64,000 nucleotides of DNA from Brucella haematophila (GTDB lineage Bacteria; Pseudomonadota; Alphaproteobacteria; Rhizobiales; Rhizobiaceae), in the NCBI RefSeq assembly GCF_005938105.1, contig NZ_VCPE01000002.1, positions 310,001 to 374,000 on the forward strand. Reading direction: 5' to 3'. This document shows, one piece after another, positions 28,415 to 37,303 of this stretch. Numbering within the stretch: position 1 is the stretch's first letter; every line of letters begins with the position of its first letter. Both the position numbers and the translations under genes were made by a program. Under the pieces are notes generated by a model. It was not told where the DNA came from, did not search any database, and saw nothing but the letters and a program-made list of their open reading frames with translations.

Positions 28415-28435
28415 CGCGTGCTCCAATCAAAAACA

Positions 28436-28518
28436 ATTCCGACACGGCAATGAACCCGGTTCGGAATGGCGTTGTAGACATGGTTCTGGAGCGGAATATC
28501 GTCGATAAAAGCCGCTCC
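28436..28518 (-). promoter_or_regulatory. Two-hairpin leader of ahcY with a terminator-like element
   Basis: In the sense (minus) strand, GGAGCGG pairs with CCGCTCC (28518-28488, 17-base loop), followed by ATTCCGA pairing with TCGGAAT (28467-28436) with an inner CGG/CCG. The second is followed two bases later by TTTTT and lies about 20 bases before the start codon. It could act as an attenuator. I do not recognise a known SAH or SAM riboswitch consensus. Confidence 0.4.
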
Positions 28519-28597
28519 GGCTGCCGCTTTGACTAGCAGATCGCGGGCCGAAGCACAACTTCATATAAACAAATCTTTATACGTGCATATCGAACAA

Positions 28598-29410
28598 TTA
28601 GCCGATTGCCGGTTCCACCACGGTCAAATCGAGATTGATCCCAAGAATTTCCAGCATTCTGCGGAATTCCGACGCCGGATAGGCCGTGCTTTCGGTCACC
28701 AGCGCTATGGTCTGCCCGGAACCTTCATGCGAGGAGGGAAGAGCCGACACGACGCTATCCGCCGGGTCGAGAAACAGCCAATCGGGACGCGCTTTCTCGA
28801 AGAACGGTCGCAGCCAGGGCAGATGCGTGCTCGACAAAGTCAGAACATCGACATGCGGATGCTCCGCCACAATAGCGTCGCAGAAGCGGGCAACGTCCGC
28901 GGCTGTTTTTGCCGGGTCTGACAGAAACAACCCGCTTTCCACAAGCTCGACCATGGGAGAGGCATTGATGAGACTAACCTCGGCCGATCCAGTCGCTTGG
29001 GTACGCACAAAAGCGCTGAGTTCAGCGCTTTCAATCATCGAACGCACGCCCATGACCGCAACATGGCCACTGCAGCTGGCTGCAATCGCCTCCCGAACGG
29101 GTGGCGCAACCCCATAGACCGGAACAGCAAACCGATCTTTCAATTCGTCCAGCACCATGATCGACGGCGCGTTGGACGCCAGAACGACGCTCTCCGCACC
29201 GAGAGCGATCAGATAGTCGATTGTGCTGCGCATGATGGACAGCAGCTCGTTTCGCGTTTTCCCGCCATAGGGAAAACGCGCCCGATCTGCAAAATAGATG
29301 ATGTCACGCTGGGGCTGTCGGCGTCTGATCAGCTCAACCAGCGCATAGCTTCCAATGCCTGCGTCAAAAACCGCGACAGGCGCGGCAAGGCTGTCCAATG
29401 AGGTCAGCAT
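28598..29410 (-). CDS. Asp/Glu racemase family protein lacking both catalytic cysteines
   Basis: Protein of 270 residues with the fold and motifs of glutamate racemase (MurI): VFDAGIG at residues 14-20, FPYGGKTRNEL near 46-56. The two cysteines that deprotonate glutamate in MurI are both serine: ASNAPS has Ser79 where ACNTAS is usual, and SSTHLP has Ser194 where GCTHYP is usual. Racemase activity of the normal kind is therefore unlikely. The stop overlaps nothing, but the start overlaps the HPr gene by seven bases, so it belongs to the PTS operon. It may be a regulator or a different enzyme. Confidence 0.85.
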   Translation of the reverse strand: MLTSLDSLAAPVAVFDAGIGSYALVELIRRRQPQRDIIYFADRARFPYGGKTRNELLSIMRSTIDYLIALGAESVVLASNAPSIMVLDELKDRFAVPVYGVAPPVREAIAASCSGHVAVMGVRSMIESAELSAFVRTQATGSAEVSLINASPMVELVESGLFLSDPAKTAADVARFCDAIVAEHPHVDVLTLSSTHLPWLRPFFEKARPDWLFLDPADSVVSALPSSHEGSGQTIALVTESTAYPASEFRRMLEILGINLDLTVVEPAIG

Positions 29411-29718
29411 TCCTCGCCGAACTTGTCGGCAATCAGTACCTGCAAGGCGTTGAGCACGGTTTCGGCTTGTTCGCCGGACGCGCTGACCTCGATGCAGCAG
29501 CCGGGCGAGGCGGCCAGCATCATCAACCCCATGATGGAGGTGCCACCAACGGTCATGCCGTCCTTGGACACGCGGACATGCGCATCATAGCCATCGACGA
29601 GCTGGACGAACTTGGCGGAGGCGCGGGCGTGCAGCCCGCGCTTGTTCACGATCTCAAGCGACCGGGAAATGGCAGTTTCGGGATCATATTCGCCAGTAAG
29701 GGTGACGCTGGACGGCAT
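29404..29718 (-). CDS. ptsH: Phosphocarrier protein HPr
   Basis: Phosphorelay protein of 104 residues, longer than the usual 85-90 through an N-terminal extension of about 15. The phosphorylated His30 lies in NKRGLHARASAKFV. Ser61 in GGTSIMGLMMLAAS is the regulatory site for HprK. It accepts phosphate from enzyme I and passes it to EIIA. No sugar permease (EIIC) is adjacent, so this is the regulatory PTS typical of alphaproteobacteria. The adjoining EIIA and HprK genes support that. Confidence 0.96.
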   Translation of the reverse strand: MPSSVTLTGEYDPETAISRSLEIVNKRGLHARASAKFVQLVDGYDAHVRVSKDGMTVGGTSIMGLMMLAASPGCCIEVSASGEQAETVLNALQVLIADKFGEEC

Positions 29719-29721
29719 ATA

Positions 29722-30123
29722 TTACTTTCCTGTCAGAACCTGACTTGCGACGTTGATATATTTGCGCCCCGCATCCTGCGCCTCGCGAAGCGCAGTCTTG
29801 ATATCCCCCCCGACCCGCACACTGGAAAGCTTGATCAGCATCGGCAGATTGACGCCTGCGATGACTTCAATCTTGCCTTCCTGCATGACCGAAATGGCCA
29901 GATTGGATGGAGTTCCACCGAACATGTCGGTCAGGATGATGACGCCGCTGCCATTTTCGGCGCGTTCGACGGCTTCGACGATATCCCGCCGACGCTGCTC
30001 CATGTCATCTTCCGCACCGATGCATACGGTTTCGAAATTATCCTGCGGGCCTACCACATGCTCAACGGCATGAAGAAACTCTTCGGCCAGCCTTCCGTGC
30101 GTAACAAGCACGAGTCCGATCAT
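29722..30123 (-). CDS. PTS EIIA domain protein, mannose type
   Basis: EIIA-Man type phosphocarrier of 133 residues, starting MIGLVLVTHGRLAEEF with the phosphorylated His9. VIILTDMFGGTPSNLAISVM is the dimer and active-site region typical of the family. The ATG at 30123 puts the His in the canonical position; a longer in-frame reading adds a non-conserved stretch. It ends three bases before HPr. Without EIIB/EIIC it probably acts as a regulator that senses PEP and pyruvate status via HPr. Confidence 0.94.
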   Translation of the reverse strand: MIGLVLVTHGRLAEEFLHAVEHVVGPQDNFETVCIGAEDDMEQRRRDIVEAVERAENGSGVIILTDMFGGTPSNLAISVMQEGKIEVIAGVNLPMLIKLSSVRVGGDIKTALREAQDAGRKYINVASQVLTGK

Positions 30124-30193
30124 ACTATAAAAGCTCCCGTCGCGCGCCCGCCGCATCACCCCGCCAGATGATCAGATGGCACCTGCTTTGTTC

Positions 30194-30240
30194 CAGTACG
30201 ATCATTCCAAAAAACCTGTGCCGTTTTAAGGATCGTACTG
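30194..30240. repeat. Inverted repeat between EIIA and hprK
   Basis: Perfect 10-bp arms CAGTACGATC (30194-30203) and GATCGTACTG (30231-30240) around 27 bases. It lies in the 255-bp gap between hprK and the EIIA gene, both leftward; no T-run follows. It may be a dispersed palindrome or an operator. Nothing else is seen in this gap. Confidence 0.55.
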
Positions 30241-30378
30241 CAGCCGGAACCATGCCGGCGAGTTGTGCATCTTGGCAGGGCAAATCCTGATAGCAAGTGA
30301 AAAATATCTACCCCGCCTTGAAAAAAGCAAAATGCCGCAGCGGTGTGAAATCTTCATCGAATCGAAACCATCATCGGC

Positions 30379-30861
30379 TCAGCGATTCTCCGGCGACCAT
30401 GGTTCGTAGAATAAAGTCGCCTCAATCGCCCGCGATAGCGCGTTGGAATCGCCATTTGACGACAGGGATGGCAGAAGCAACCGTGGCAGATCGATAGCTT
30501 CAAAGCTCCAGCTTCCACCGCCGGGATAGCGTTCCGCCTCTTCGCGAGCCACGAGCCAGATCACCAGATCAAGCGTGGCGCTGGCGACAAAAGGCACCCT
30601 GAACAGACCCGCACCGCGAATCTCCACACCACCCGCCAGGGAGGCGGGTGCGCTGGCGATGAGACGATTGTCGTCAGCACGCAGCATCGTGCGATCATCG
30701 CTGACGAGAAAAGCCTGTTCGCCGCGAAGGGAAGCGCGCTCGACAAGCGTCAGCGCGAGTTCAGTCTTGCCAGCGCCCGAGCGGCCCATGATCATCACGC
30801 CCTTTCCGCGCAATTGCACGGTGGTGGCATGCAGGCCGCTCCTGGCTTCTTCCGGGGTCAT
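30379..30861 (-). CDS. hprK: HPr kinase/phosphorylase, short alphaproteobacterial form
   Basis: Phosphorylates and dephosphorylates a serine of HPr. It is 160 residues long, about half the Firmicutes enzyme, because the N-terminal domain is absent, as in other alphaproteobacteria. The P-loop is MGRSGAGKTELALTL at about residues 24-39, with SDDRTML and EIRGAGLFRVPF as the other conserved parts. The ATG overlaps the bvrS stop in ATGA, coupling it to the two-component system and linking PTS state to BvrRS signalling. Confidence 0.94.
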   Translation of the reverse strand: MTPEEARSGLHATTVQLRGKGVMIMGRSGAGKTELALTLVERASLRGEQAFLVSDDRTMLRADDNRLIASAPASLAGGVEIRGAGLFRVPFVASATLDLVIWLVAREEAERYPGGGSWSFEAIDLPRLLLPSLSSNGDSNALSRAIEATLFYEPWSPENR

Positions 30862-32690
30862 GCGCTGGCCGGAAGATCGACGATGAAACGGGCGCCCCTG
30901 AATTCATCCGGCTTGGCCGGATCGACAATGTTCTCGGCCGTCAGCGTACCGCCATGCGCTTCGATGATCTGACGGCTGATCGACAGACCGAGGCCGGAAT
31001 TCTGGCCGAAAGCTTCCGAAGCCGGGCGATCCGTGTAGAAACGCTCGAAAATTCGCTCGATATTCTCGATGGGGATGCCCGGTCCATTATCCTCGACCAG
31101 AACACGCAGACGGCTGCCTTCGCCCTGCAACGTCACGACGATACGTCCGGTATCGTCCGGCACGAAGGAGCGCGCATTTTCAATCAGATTACTCACCACC
31201 TGACCGAGCCGCAGATCATGGCCGGCGACATAGAATGCCTTTTTGCCTGCGGGCAGCTTGCCGGTGTTGAAAATGATTTCCGTACCGATCTTGTTGCGAC
31301 GCACTTCGCGCGCAGCAGTCACAAGATTGGTGAGCAGCGTCTTCATATCCACTCGGTCGATATGTTCGCGCGCCAGTTCGGCATCAAGACGGGAAGCATC
31401 CGAAATATCGGTGATCAAGCGATCCAGACGGCGCACATCATGCTGGATGATATCGAGCAGGCGCTTGCGCGATTCTTCGGACTTGGCGAGCGGCAAGGTC
31501 TCCACCGCGCTGCGGAGCGAGGTGAGGGGGTTCTTCAGCTCGTGACTGACATCGGCGGCAAAGCTCTCAATGGCTTCAATGCGCGTATAGAGCGAATCCG
31601 TCATCTCGCGGATGGACGTGGAGAGGTGACCCACCTCGTCCTGACGTTCCGAGAAATCGGGAATTTCGACACGGTTCTTGACACCATGGCGGACACGATC
31701 CACTGCGGCTGACAATTTGCGCAGCGGGCTTGCAATGGTCGATGCGAGAAAGAGCGACAGGATCACCATGACCAGCGCAACGACGCCGAACACGCGGAAG
31801 ACCGCCATGCGCTCGCCCTGCACGATCTTGTCGATATCATCACCCTCGGTCGACAGCAGCAGCACACCCAGAATGGCGCGCGACCGCTGGACGGGAACCG
31901 CGACCGAAACCACGAGTTCGCCCTTCTCGTTACGCCGCTGCGCTGTTTGCGGAGAACCCGTCAGTGCCTTGACGATCTCGGGGAAGGCAAGACCGTTACC
32001 GCCCGGTTGTTCCTGATAGACAGGCAAGCCGCCGCCAAAGAAGAAACCGGTGAACCATTGGCTGAAACGCTCCCAGAGGCCCGGGGTCTCACCATCGATC
32101 GGCGGTAGGGGATAACTCAGCACCGGGCTGGAGGATGGAAAGCTCGGCGAATAAAGCGCGCGCGAATCGAGCAACATATTGGCGTAGCGATCATAGATAC
32201 GCGCACGCGTGCTGGTCGGCGAAATCAACCGGCGCAACAGCGGGGAAACCTTTTCAGGATTGATCGGGAATTCCCAATTGTCGGGAGAATCGGGCGAGGG
32301 GGTCAGGCTTTGCCCGGCTTGCAGCTCCAGAAGTTTTTCCGGATCGACCATCAGCGAGTTGGTATCGATCGTTGCCGAGGCTGAAATCGCCGCAGCGATG
32401 ATCTTGCCCTGGGTTAGAAGGCTTTCCACCTTCGCGTCGATCAGTCCCTCGCGGAACTGGTTCATATAGAGAATGCCGGAGACCAGAACGCCAAGCGCCG
32501 CAAGGTTGAGAAACAGGATGCGGCGCGTCAGGCTCGAAAAGAGATATTGGCCGAGGAACTTGCGAAAGGGCGCAAACAAGCGACGCCAGAACACCGAGCG
32601 CTGCCGCCGTGCTCTGCGCTCGCGCAGGTTCGCTTGCAAATTTGCCTGCAAACTCGCCTTCGGGCTTTCGTTCCGGGTCTCTGCGACCAT
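30858..32690 (-). CDS. bvrS: Two-component sensor histidine kinase BvrS (ChvG/ExoS family)
   Basis: Inner-membrane sensor of 610 residues that phosphorylates BvrR. A basic Arg-rich N-terminus precedes a first membrane helix (ILFLNLAALGVLVSGILYM), a periplasmic domain of about 220 residues, and a second helix (VFGVVALVMVILSLFLAS) with HAMP. The phospho-His lies in FAADVSHELKNPLTSL. ATP-binding motifs are NLIENARSFVP, VEDNGPGIP and GLGLSISRQII. In Brucella it is required for virulence and envelope remodelling. The ATG at 32690 was chosen because the sequence further upstream is a dispersed palindrome. Confidence 0.94.
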   Translation of the reverse strand: MVAETRNESPKASLQANLQANLRERRARRQRSVFWRRLFAPFRKFLGQYLFSSLTRRILFLNLAALGVLVSGILYMNQFREGLIDAKVESLLTQGKIIAAAISASATIDTNSLMVDPEKLLELQAGQSLTPSPDSPDNWEFPINPEKVSPLLRRLISPTSTRARIYDRYANMLLDSRALYSPSFPSSSPVLSYPLPPIDGETPGLWERFSQWFTGFFFGGGLPVYQEQPGGNGLAFPEIVKALTGSPQTAQRRNEKGELVVSVAVPVQRSRAILGVLLLSTEGDDIDKIVQGERMAVFRVFGVVALVMVILSLFLASTIASPLRKLSAAVDRVRHGVKNRVEIPDFSERQDEVGHLSTSIREMTDSLYTRIEAIESFAADVSHELKNPLTSLRSAVETLPLAKSEESRKRLLDIIQHDVRRLDRLITDISDASRLDAELAREHIDRVDMKTLLTNLVTAAREVRRNKIGTEIIFNTGKLPAGKKAFYVAGHDLRLGQVVSNLIENARSFVPDDTGRIVVTLQGEGSRLRVLVEDNGPGIPIENIERIFERFYTDRPASEAFGQNSGLGLSISRQIIEAHGGTLTAENIVDPAKPDEFRGARFIVDLPASA

Positions 32691-32714
32691 CTCGCTTTGG
32701 TTACTCGTGCTAGA

Positions 32715-32757
32715 GCACATCCCGAAAAGTGTGAAACGGTTTTCGGACAGGATGTGC
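32715..32757. repeat. Palindromic repeat (CCGAAAA family) between bvrR and bvrS
   Basis: Outer arms GCACATCC and GGATGTGC enclose CCGAAAA and TTTTCGG. It is the same architecture as the elements at 14599 and 20797. It lies in the short bvrR-bvrS gap, just upstream of the bvrS start, and could fold in the transcript. Confidence 0.7.
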
Positions 32758-32815
32758 GTCAAATATTCCAGATCAATGCCGGGATATCGCACCCGGCACT
32801 GGCAATTTTAACCTA

Positions 32816-33535
32816 TCAGGCTTCGCGGAAGCGATAGCCGACGCCATAGAGCGTTTCGATCATCTCGAAGTCGTCGTCAACCACCTTGAACTTCTTGCGA
32901 AGGCGCTTGATGTGGCTGTCGATGGTGCGATCATCGACATAGACCTGCTCATCATAGGCCGCATCCATCAAGGCGTCACGGCTTTTCACGACGCCGGGGC
33001 GCTGTGCCAGCGAGTGCAGGATCAGGAATTCGGTGACCGTCAGCGTGACGGGCTCGCCCTTCCAGGTGCAGGTATGGCGTTCCTGATCCATGACCAGCTG
33101 ACCGCGTTCCAGCGACTTGGATGGCTGACCCGCAGGCTTGGCCGTACCGTCGCGGGCAGCGACGCGGCGCAGAACAGCCTTCACACGCTCCACCAGCAGA
33201 CGCTGCGAGAACGGCTTGGTGATGAAATCGTCCGCGCCCATCTTGAGACCGAAGAGTTCGTCGATCTCGTCGTCCTTCGAGGTCAGGAAGATCACCGGGA
33301 GATCGGACTTCTGGCGCAGGCGGCGCAGAAGCTCCATGCCATCCATACGCGGCATCTTGATATCGAAGATCGCGAGATTTGGCGGACGCGCCATCAGACC
33401 ATCAAGAGCGGAAGCGCCGTCGGTATAGGTTTCAACCCGATAGCCTTCCGACTCCAGCGCAATGGAAACGGAGGTCAGAATGTTACGGTCATCGTCGACC
33501 AGCGCAATTGTCTGCGTTGCCGAGGCTTCCTTCAT
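32816..33535 (-). CDS. bvrR: Two-component response regulator BvrR (ChvI family)
   Basis: OmpR-class DNA-binding regulator of 239 residues. The receiver domain (1-120) has the acidic pocket VDDD, the phosphorylated Asp58 in [12 protein letters not shown], and the conserved Thr/Lys (FLTSKDD, TKPFSQ). The C-terminal winged helix ends [25 protein letters not shown]. It is followed by bvrS 125 bases later, in the order bvrR-bvrS-hprK-EIIA-HPr. In Brucella it controls outer-membrane and carbon metabolism genes. Confidence 0.96.
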   Translation of the reverse strand: MKEASATQTIALVDDDRNILTSVSIALESEGYRVETYTDGASALDGLMARPPNLAIFDIKMPRMDGMELLRRLRQKSDLPVIFLTSKDDEIDELFGLKMGADDFITKPFSQRLLVERVKAVLRRVAARDGTAKPAGQPSKSLERGQLVMDQERHTCTWKGEPVTLTVTEFLILHSLAQRPGVVKSRDALMDAAYDEQVYVDDRTIDSHIKRLRKKFKVVDDDFEMIETLYGVGYRFREA

Positions 33536-33957
33536 GCGGACCCTTCTCCTTCATGTTTTGCCAGGGCATGCATCCCATTGGAGCATTGACCATCTGGCAT
33601 TCCACCCGGCGCAACCGGCTGGAGGGCGGTTCGAAAATCGAGCGCCTGATTTGCACATCGATACTATTATAGTGATGCAGCTTGTGCAGTACAAATTAGG
33701 TACAAAATGTGGCGGCTCTGTAAGAAGCCGTGAAACAGGCTTTGGCGAATCATTCTTTGGTTAATGCTCGTCCAGATTGTATTCCACAAATAATACACGC
33801 GAAAACGCAATAATTAAACGATTTAAAAAAAATTCAAAATTTTTAAACCGATTAAATATTTGAATTGCCGCAATTAATCTGTTTCTGACTCCCCACTCCT
33901 CCGAGAACGGAAAAACGGAGGCCAGATTTATTTGTCAAACCAAATGGCGGAGACACC
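33536..33957. promoter_or_regulatory. Divergent regulatory region between bvrR and pckA
   Basis: This 422-bp gap separates divergent bvrR and pckA. Its pckA-proximal half (33780-33880) is very AT-rich, with A- and T-tracts such as TTTAAAAAAAATTC that would bend DNA. The pckA ribosome site is GGCGGAGAC. I cannot assign exact promoter elements or a BvrR site. It contains no supportable gene. Confidence 0.45.
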
Positions 33958-35568
33958 ATGAGAGAGACCGGCATTCACAATACGGCCGCTTCCATTGCCA
34001 CTTCGGGACTGAAGGAACTCTCCGCAGTCTTTTATAACCTCGGGCCTGCTCGGCTTTATGAGGAAACCATCCGCCGTGGCGAAGCCGAACTGACCGCACA
34101 GGGCGCGCTTGTCGCCCGCACCGGCCAGCACACCGGTCGTTCGCCGAAGGACAAGTTTGTGGTCCGCGACGCCAATACCGAAGATCAGGTCTGGTGGGAC
34201 AACAACAAGCCGATCACCCCGGAAGCCTTCGAGCTTCTCTATGCCGATTTCATCGAGCATGCGAAGGGCAAGGAGCTTTTCGTTCAGGATCTCATCGGCG
34301 GCGCAGATGCCGACAACAAGATCAACGCCCGCATCGTGACCGAATATGCCTGGCATTCGCTGTTCATCCGCAACCTGCTGATCCGCCCGGCCCAGGAAGA
34401 GCTTGCTTCCTATGTGCCGGAAATGACGATCATCGATCTGCCGTCCTTCAAGGCCGATCCGGAACGTTATGGCGTGCGCACCGAAACGGTGATCGCGGTC
34501 GATCTGACCCGCAAGATTGTGCTGATCGGCGGCACCTCTTATGCTGGTGAAATGAAGAAGTCGGTATTCACCGCGCTCAACTATCTCCTGCCTGCCAAGG
34601 GCGTGATGCCGATGCATTGCTCGGCCAATGAAGGTCCGAACGGCGACACCGCCGTCTTCTTCGGCCTGTCCGGCACGGGCAAGACCACGCTTTCCGCCGA
34701 CCCGACGCGCACGCTGATCGGCGACGACGAGCACGGCTGGGGCGAGCATGGCATCTTCAACTTCGAAGGCGGCTGCTATGCCAAGACCATCCGTCTTTCC
34801 GCCGAAGCAGAGCCGGAAATCTATGCCACGACGCAGCGTTTCGGCACGGTGCTGGAAAATGTCGTTCTCGACGCCAACCGCCAGCCGGATTTTGACGATG
34901 GTTCGCTGACCGAAAACACCCGTTGCGCCTATCCGCTCGATTTCATCCCGAATGCATCGAAAACGGGCAAGGGCGGCCAGCCGAAGAACATCATCATGCT
35001 CACCGCCGATGCTTTCGGTGTGATGCCTCCAATCGCCAAGCTGACCCCGGCGCAGGCCATGTACCACTTCCTGTCCGGTTACACGGCAAAGGTTGCTGGC
35101 ACCGAAAAGGGCGTCACCGAACCGGAAGCAACCTTCTCGACCTGCTTTGGCGCACCGTTCATGCCGCGTCACCCGTCGGAATACGGCAATCTGCTGCGCC
35201 AGCTGATCGCCGAACACAAGGTCGATTGCTGGCTGGTCAATACCGGCTGGACCGGCGGCGCCTATGGCACCGGCAAGCGCATGCCGATCAAGGCAACCCG
35301 CGCGCTTCTGGCTGCGGCTCTTGACGGTTCGCTGAACAATGCGGAATTCCGCGTCGATCCGAATTTCGGTTTTGCCGTTCCGGTTGAAGTGCCGGGTGTG
35401 GATACGTCCATTCTCGACCCGCGTTCGACCTGGGCCGACAAGGCTGCCTATGACGCACAGGCCAAGAAGCTGGTCGACATGTTCGTCACGAACTTCGAAA
35501 AGTTCGAACGCCACGTCGATCACGAGGTCAAGGACGCAGCACCGGCAATCCGCGTCGCTGCTGAATAA
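33958..35568 (+). CDS. pckA: Phosphoenolpyruvate carboxykinase (ATP)
   Basis: First step of gluconeogenesis: decarboxylates oxaloacetate to PEP using ATP. It is 536 residues long, the family norm, with no frameshift. The kinase loop is [18 protein letters not shown] (about 240-257), the metal site is [17 protein letters not shown], and the substrate Arg lies in [14 protein letters not shown]. Some Brucella strains are reported to carry a defective pckA; here the frame is open to the end. It diverges from bvrR, whose regulon may include it. Confidence 0.97.
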   Translation: MRETGIHNTAASIATSGLKELSAVFYNLGPARLYEETIRRGEAELTAQGALVARTGQHTGRSPKDKFVVRDANTEDQVWWDNNKPITPEAFELLYADFIEHAKGKELFVQDLIGGADADNKINARIVTEYAWHSLFIRNLLIRPAQEELASYVPEMTIIDLPSFKADPERYGVRTETVIAVDLTRKIVLIGGTSYAGEMKKSVFTALNYLLPAKGVMPMHCSANEGPNGDTAVFFGLSGTGKTTLSADPTRTLIGDDEHGWGEHGIFNFEGGCYAKTIRLSAEAEPEIYATTQRFGTVLENVVLDANRQPDFDDGSLTENTRCAYPLDFIPNASKTGKGGQPKNIIMLTADAFGVMPPIAKLTPAQAMYHFLSGYTAKVAGTEKGVTEPEATFSTCFGAPFMPRHPSEYGNLLRQLIAEHKVDCWLVNTGWTGGAYGTGKRMPIKATRALLAAALDGSLNNAEFRVDPNFGFAVPVEVPGVDTSILDPRSTWADKAAYDAQAKKLVDMFVTNFEKFERHVDHEVKDAAPAIRVAAE

Positions 35569-35670
35569 AATCGCTCAGAGATACTGAGGCCAGAATACTG
35601 AGGAGGGAGAGAGCCCGGCCAGCGCGCCGGGTTTTCTTTTGCACTCAATTCCACCTCCCACATTGGCGCG

Positions 35671-35940
35671 CATGGTTTTCTCCGCATGCCCTTGCTCCAA
35701 AACCGCTTCGCACTTTGGGGGGCATAACTTTCTCCGCATGCCCTGATCCCAAAACCGCTTCACACTTTGGGGGCATGACTTTTTCCGCATGCCCTGATCC
35801 CAAAACCGCTTCGCACTTTTGGGGGGCATAACTTTCTCCGCATGCCCTGACCCCAAAACCGCTTCGCACTTTTGGGGGGCATAACTTTCTCCGCATGCCC
35901 TGACCCCAAAACCGCTTCGCACTTTTGGGGGGCATGCGTG
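35671..35940. repeat. Five tandem ~53-bp hairpin repeats downstream of pckA
   Basis: Five units begin TCCGCATGCCC at 35681, 35733, 35784, 35837 and 35890, so spacings are 52, 51, 53 and 53. Each has CCAAAACCGCTTCGCACTTT followed by a run of five or six G. The last three contain CCCAAAA...TTTTGGG arms that would form a hairpin. Units 4 and 5 are identical. The spacing is not a multiple of three, so the long minus-strand open frame over it is unlikely to be coding. It lies in a 420-bp gap between pckA and arfB that otherwise holds nothing. Confidence 0.9.
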
Positions 35941-35990
35941 CGCCGGGTTTTCTTTTGTCCAAAAGTGACGAAGCGTGTATGCGTTCTCTC

Positions 35991-36428
35991 ATGGAAGAGA
36001 ACCGGAACATCATCCGCATCACCAATCGCCTGACGATCCGCGAGGACGATCTGGAGGAAAGCTTCATTCGCGCCTCTGGTCCCGGCGGACAGAACGTCAA
36101 CAAGGTTTCAACGGCGGTGCAGCTACGCTTTCATGCGGCGCAATCGGGATTGCCGGAAGATATTCTCACGCGCCTCTTCAAGCTGGCCGGTCAGAAAGGC
36201 ACCAAGGACGGTGACATTCTCATCGAAGCCAATCGCTTCCGCACGCAGGAGCGCAACCGCGAAGACGCCCGCGAACGGCTGATTGCCCTGATCGCCAAGG
36301 CCGCCGAACCGCCACCGCCGCCACGCAAGAAGACAAGGCCCACCAAAGGCTCCGTCGAGCGACGCCTGAAAGCAAAATCAGGCCGCGCGGATATCAAAAA
36401 AGGACGCGGCAAGGTTTCCTTCGACTGA
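35991..36428 (+). CDS. arfB: Alternative ribosome-rescue factor ArfB (peptidyl-tRNA hydrolase YaeJ)
   Basis: Releases stalled ribosomes on non-stop mRNA by hydrolysing peptidyl-tRNA. It is 145 residues long, near E. coli ArfB (140). The GGQ catalytic motif is ASGPGGQNVNKVSTAVQLRF at about residues 25-44. The C-terminal tail is strongly basic (RKKTRPTKGSVERRLKAKSG), as needed to enter the mRNA channel. No ribosome site is clear; an in-frame ATG at 35979 would add four residues. It follows the tandem repeats. Confidence 0.92.
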   Translation: MEENRNIIRITNRLTIREDDLEESFIRASGPGGQNVNKVSTAVQLRFHAAQSGLPEDILTRLFKLAGQKGTKDGDILIEANRFRTQERNREDARERLIALIAKAAEPPPPPRKKTRPTKGSVERRLKAKSGRADIKKGRGKVSFD

Positions 36429-36487
36429 AGCACTGCCTCCGGACCTGAATTCCAATCCTGAAAAGACCGCAAGAGCAGGGGAAACGC

Positions 36488-37303
36488 ATGACCACGAAAC
36501 TCTACCACCTCGAAACCAGCCATGGCAAAATTGCGGTGCGCGAAAGCGCGGGCGAAGGCGCGCCCCTGCTGATGATCCATGGCAATTCGAGCGCGAGCGC
36601 GATTTTCCAGAACTAGCTCGAAGGTGAGATCGGCAAGAAGTGGCGCGTGATTGCGCCCGATCTGCCCGGCCACGGCCAGTCAGGCGACGCCATCGATCCT
36701 GACCGCAGCTATTCCATGGAAGGCTATGCCGATGCCATGACCGAAGTGCTGCAAAAGCTTGGCATTTCCGATGCAGTGGTGTTCGGCTGGTCGCTCGGCG
36801 GCCATATCGGCCTTGAGATGATTTCGCGCTACCCCGGCATGCGCGGGCTGATGATCACCGGCACGCCGCCGGTCGCCCGCGAGGAAGTGGGGCAAGGCTT
36901 CAAAAGCGGCCCAGACATGGCGCTGGCCGGGCAGGAAGTATTTTCCGCACGCGATGTCGAATCCTATGCCCGCAGCACTTGCGGCGAACCGTTTGAACCC
37001 TCGCTGCTCGATATCGTCGCCCGCACCGACGGTCGCGCACGCCGCATCATGTTTGAGAAATTTGCTGCCGGAACTGGTGGCAATCAGCGCGACATCGCTG
37101 CCGAAGCAAAGCTTCCCATCGCCGTGGTCAACGGGCGCGATGAACCTTTCGTTGAACTCGACTTCGTCTCGAAAGTCCGTTTCGGCAATCTCTGGGAAGG
37201 CAAAACCCACGTCATCGACAATGCGGGTCACGCACCTTTTCGTGAAACACCAGCGGTTTTCGATGCCTATCTGGCGCGTTTCATCACCGATTGCACGGCA
37301 TAA
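36488..37303 (+). pseudogene. Alpha/beta hydrolase interrupted by an in-frame TAG
   Basis: The reading frame starts MTTKLYHLETSHGKIAVRES with a good hydrolase N-terminus (LLMIHGNSSASAIFQN) and stops at codon 43, a TAG at 36614-36616. The same frame then continues without further stops to 37303 with the remaining core: RVIAPDLPGHGQS, the nucleophile elbow GWSLGGHIGLEM, an acid (NGRDEP) and His (NAGHAPF). The expected residue is Gln (CAG to TAG). A shorter product from GTG 36647 would lack the oxyanion hole. It is probably a recent nonsense mutation, if not a sequencing error. Confidence 0.85.

Noticed and set aside
26936-28453. Plus-strand frame of 505 codons opposite ahcY
   Set aside because: It is antisense to adenosylhomocysteinase and has no motif of its own.
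33928-35523. Minus-strand frame of 531 codons opposite pckA
   Set aside because: pckA is complete on the plus strand with its kinase loop and metal site; the minus frame is a shadow.
35671-35940. CRISPR array
   Set aside because: The units are contiguous with no variable spacers, the period is ~53 bp and there are no cas genes nearby.
35645-36103. Minus-strand frame over the tandem repeats that seems to encode a repeat protein
   Set aside because: Unit spacings of 51-53 bp are not multiples of three, so the reading frame shifts at each unit and the repeated peptide is not constant.
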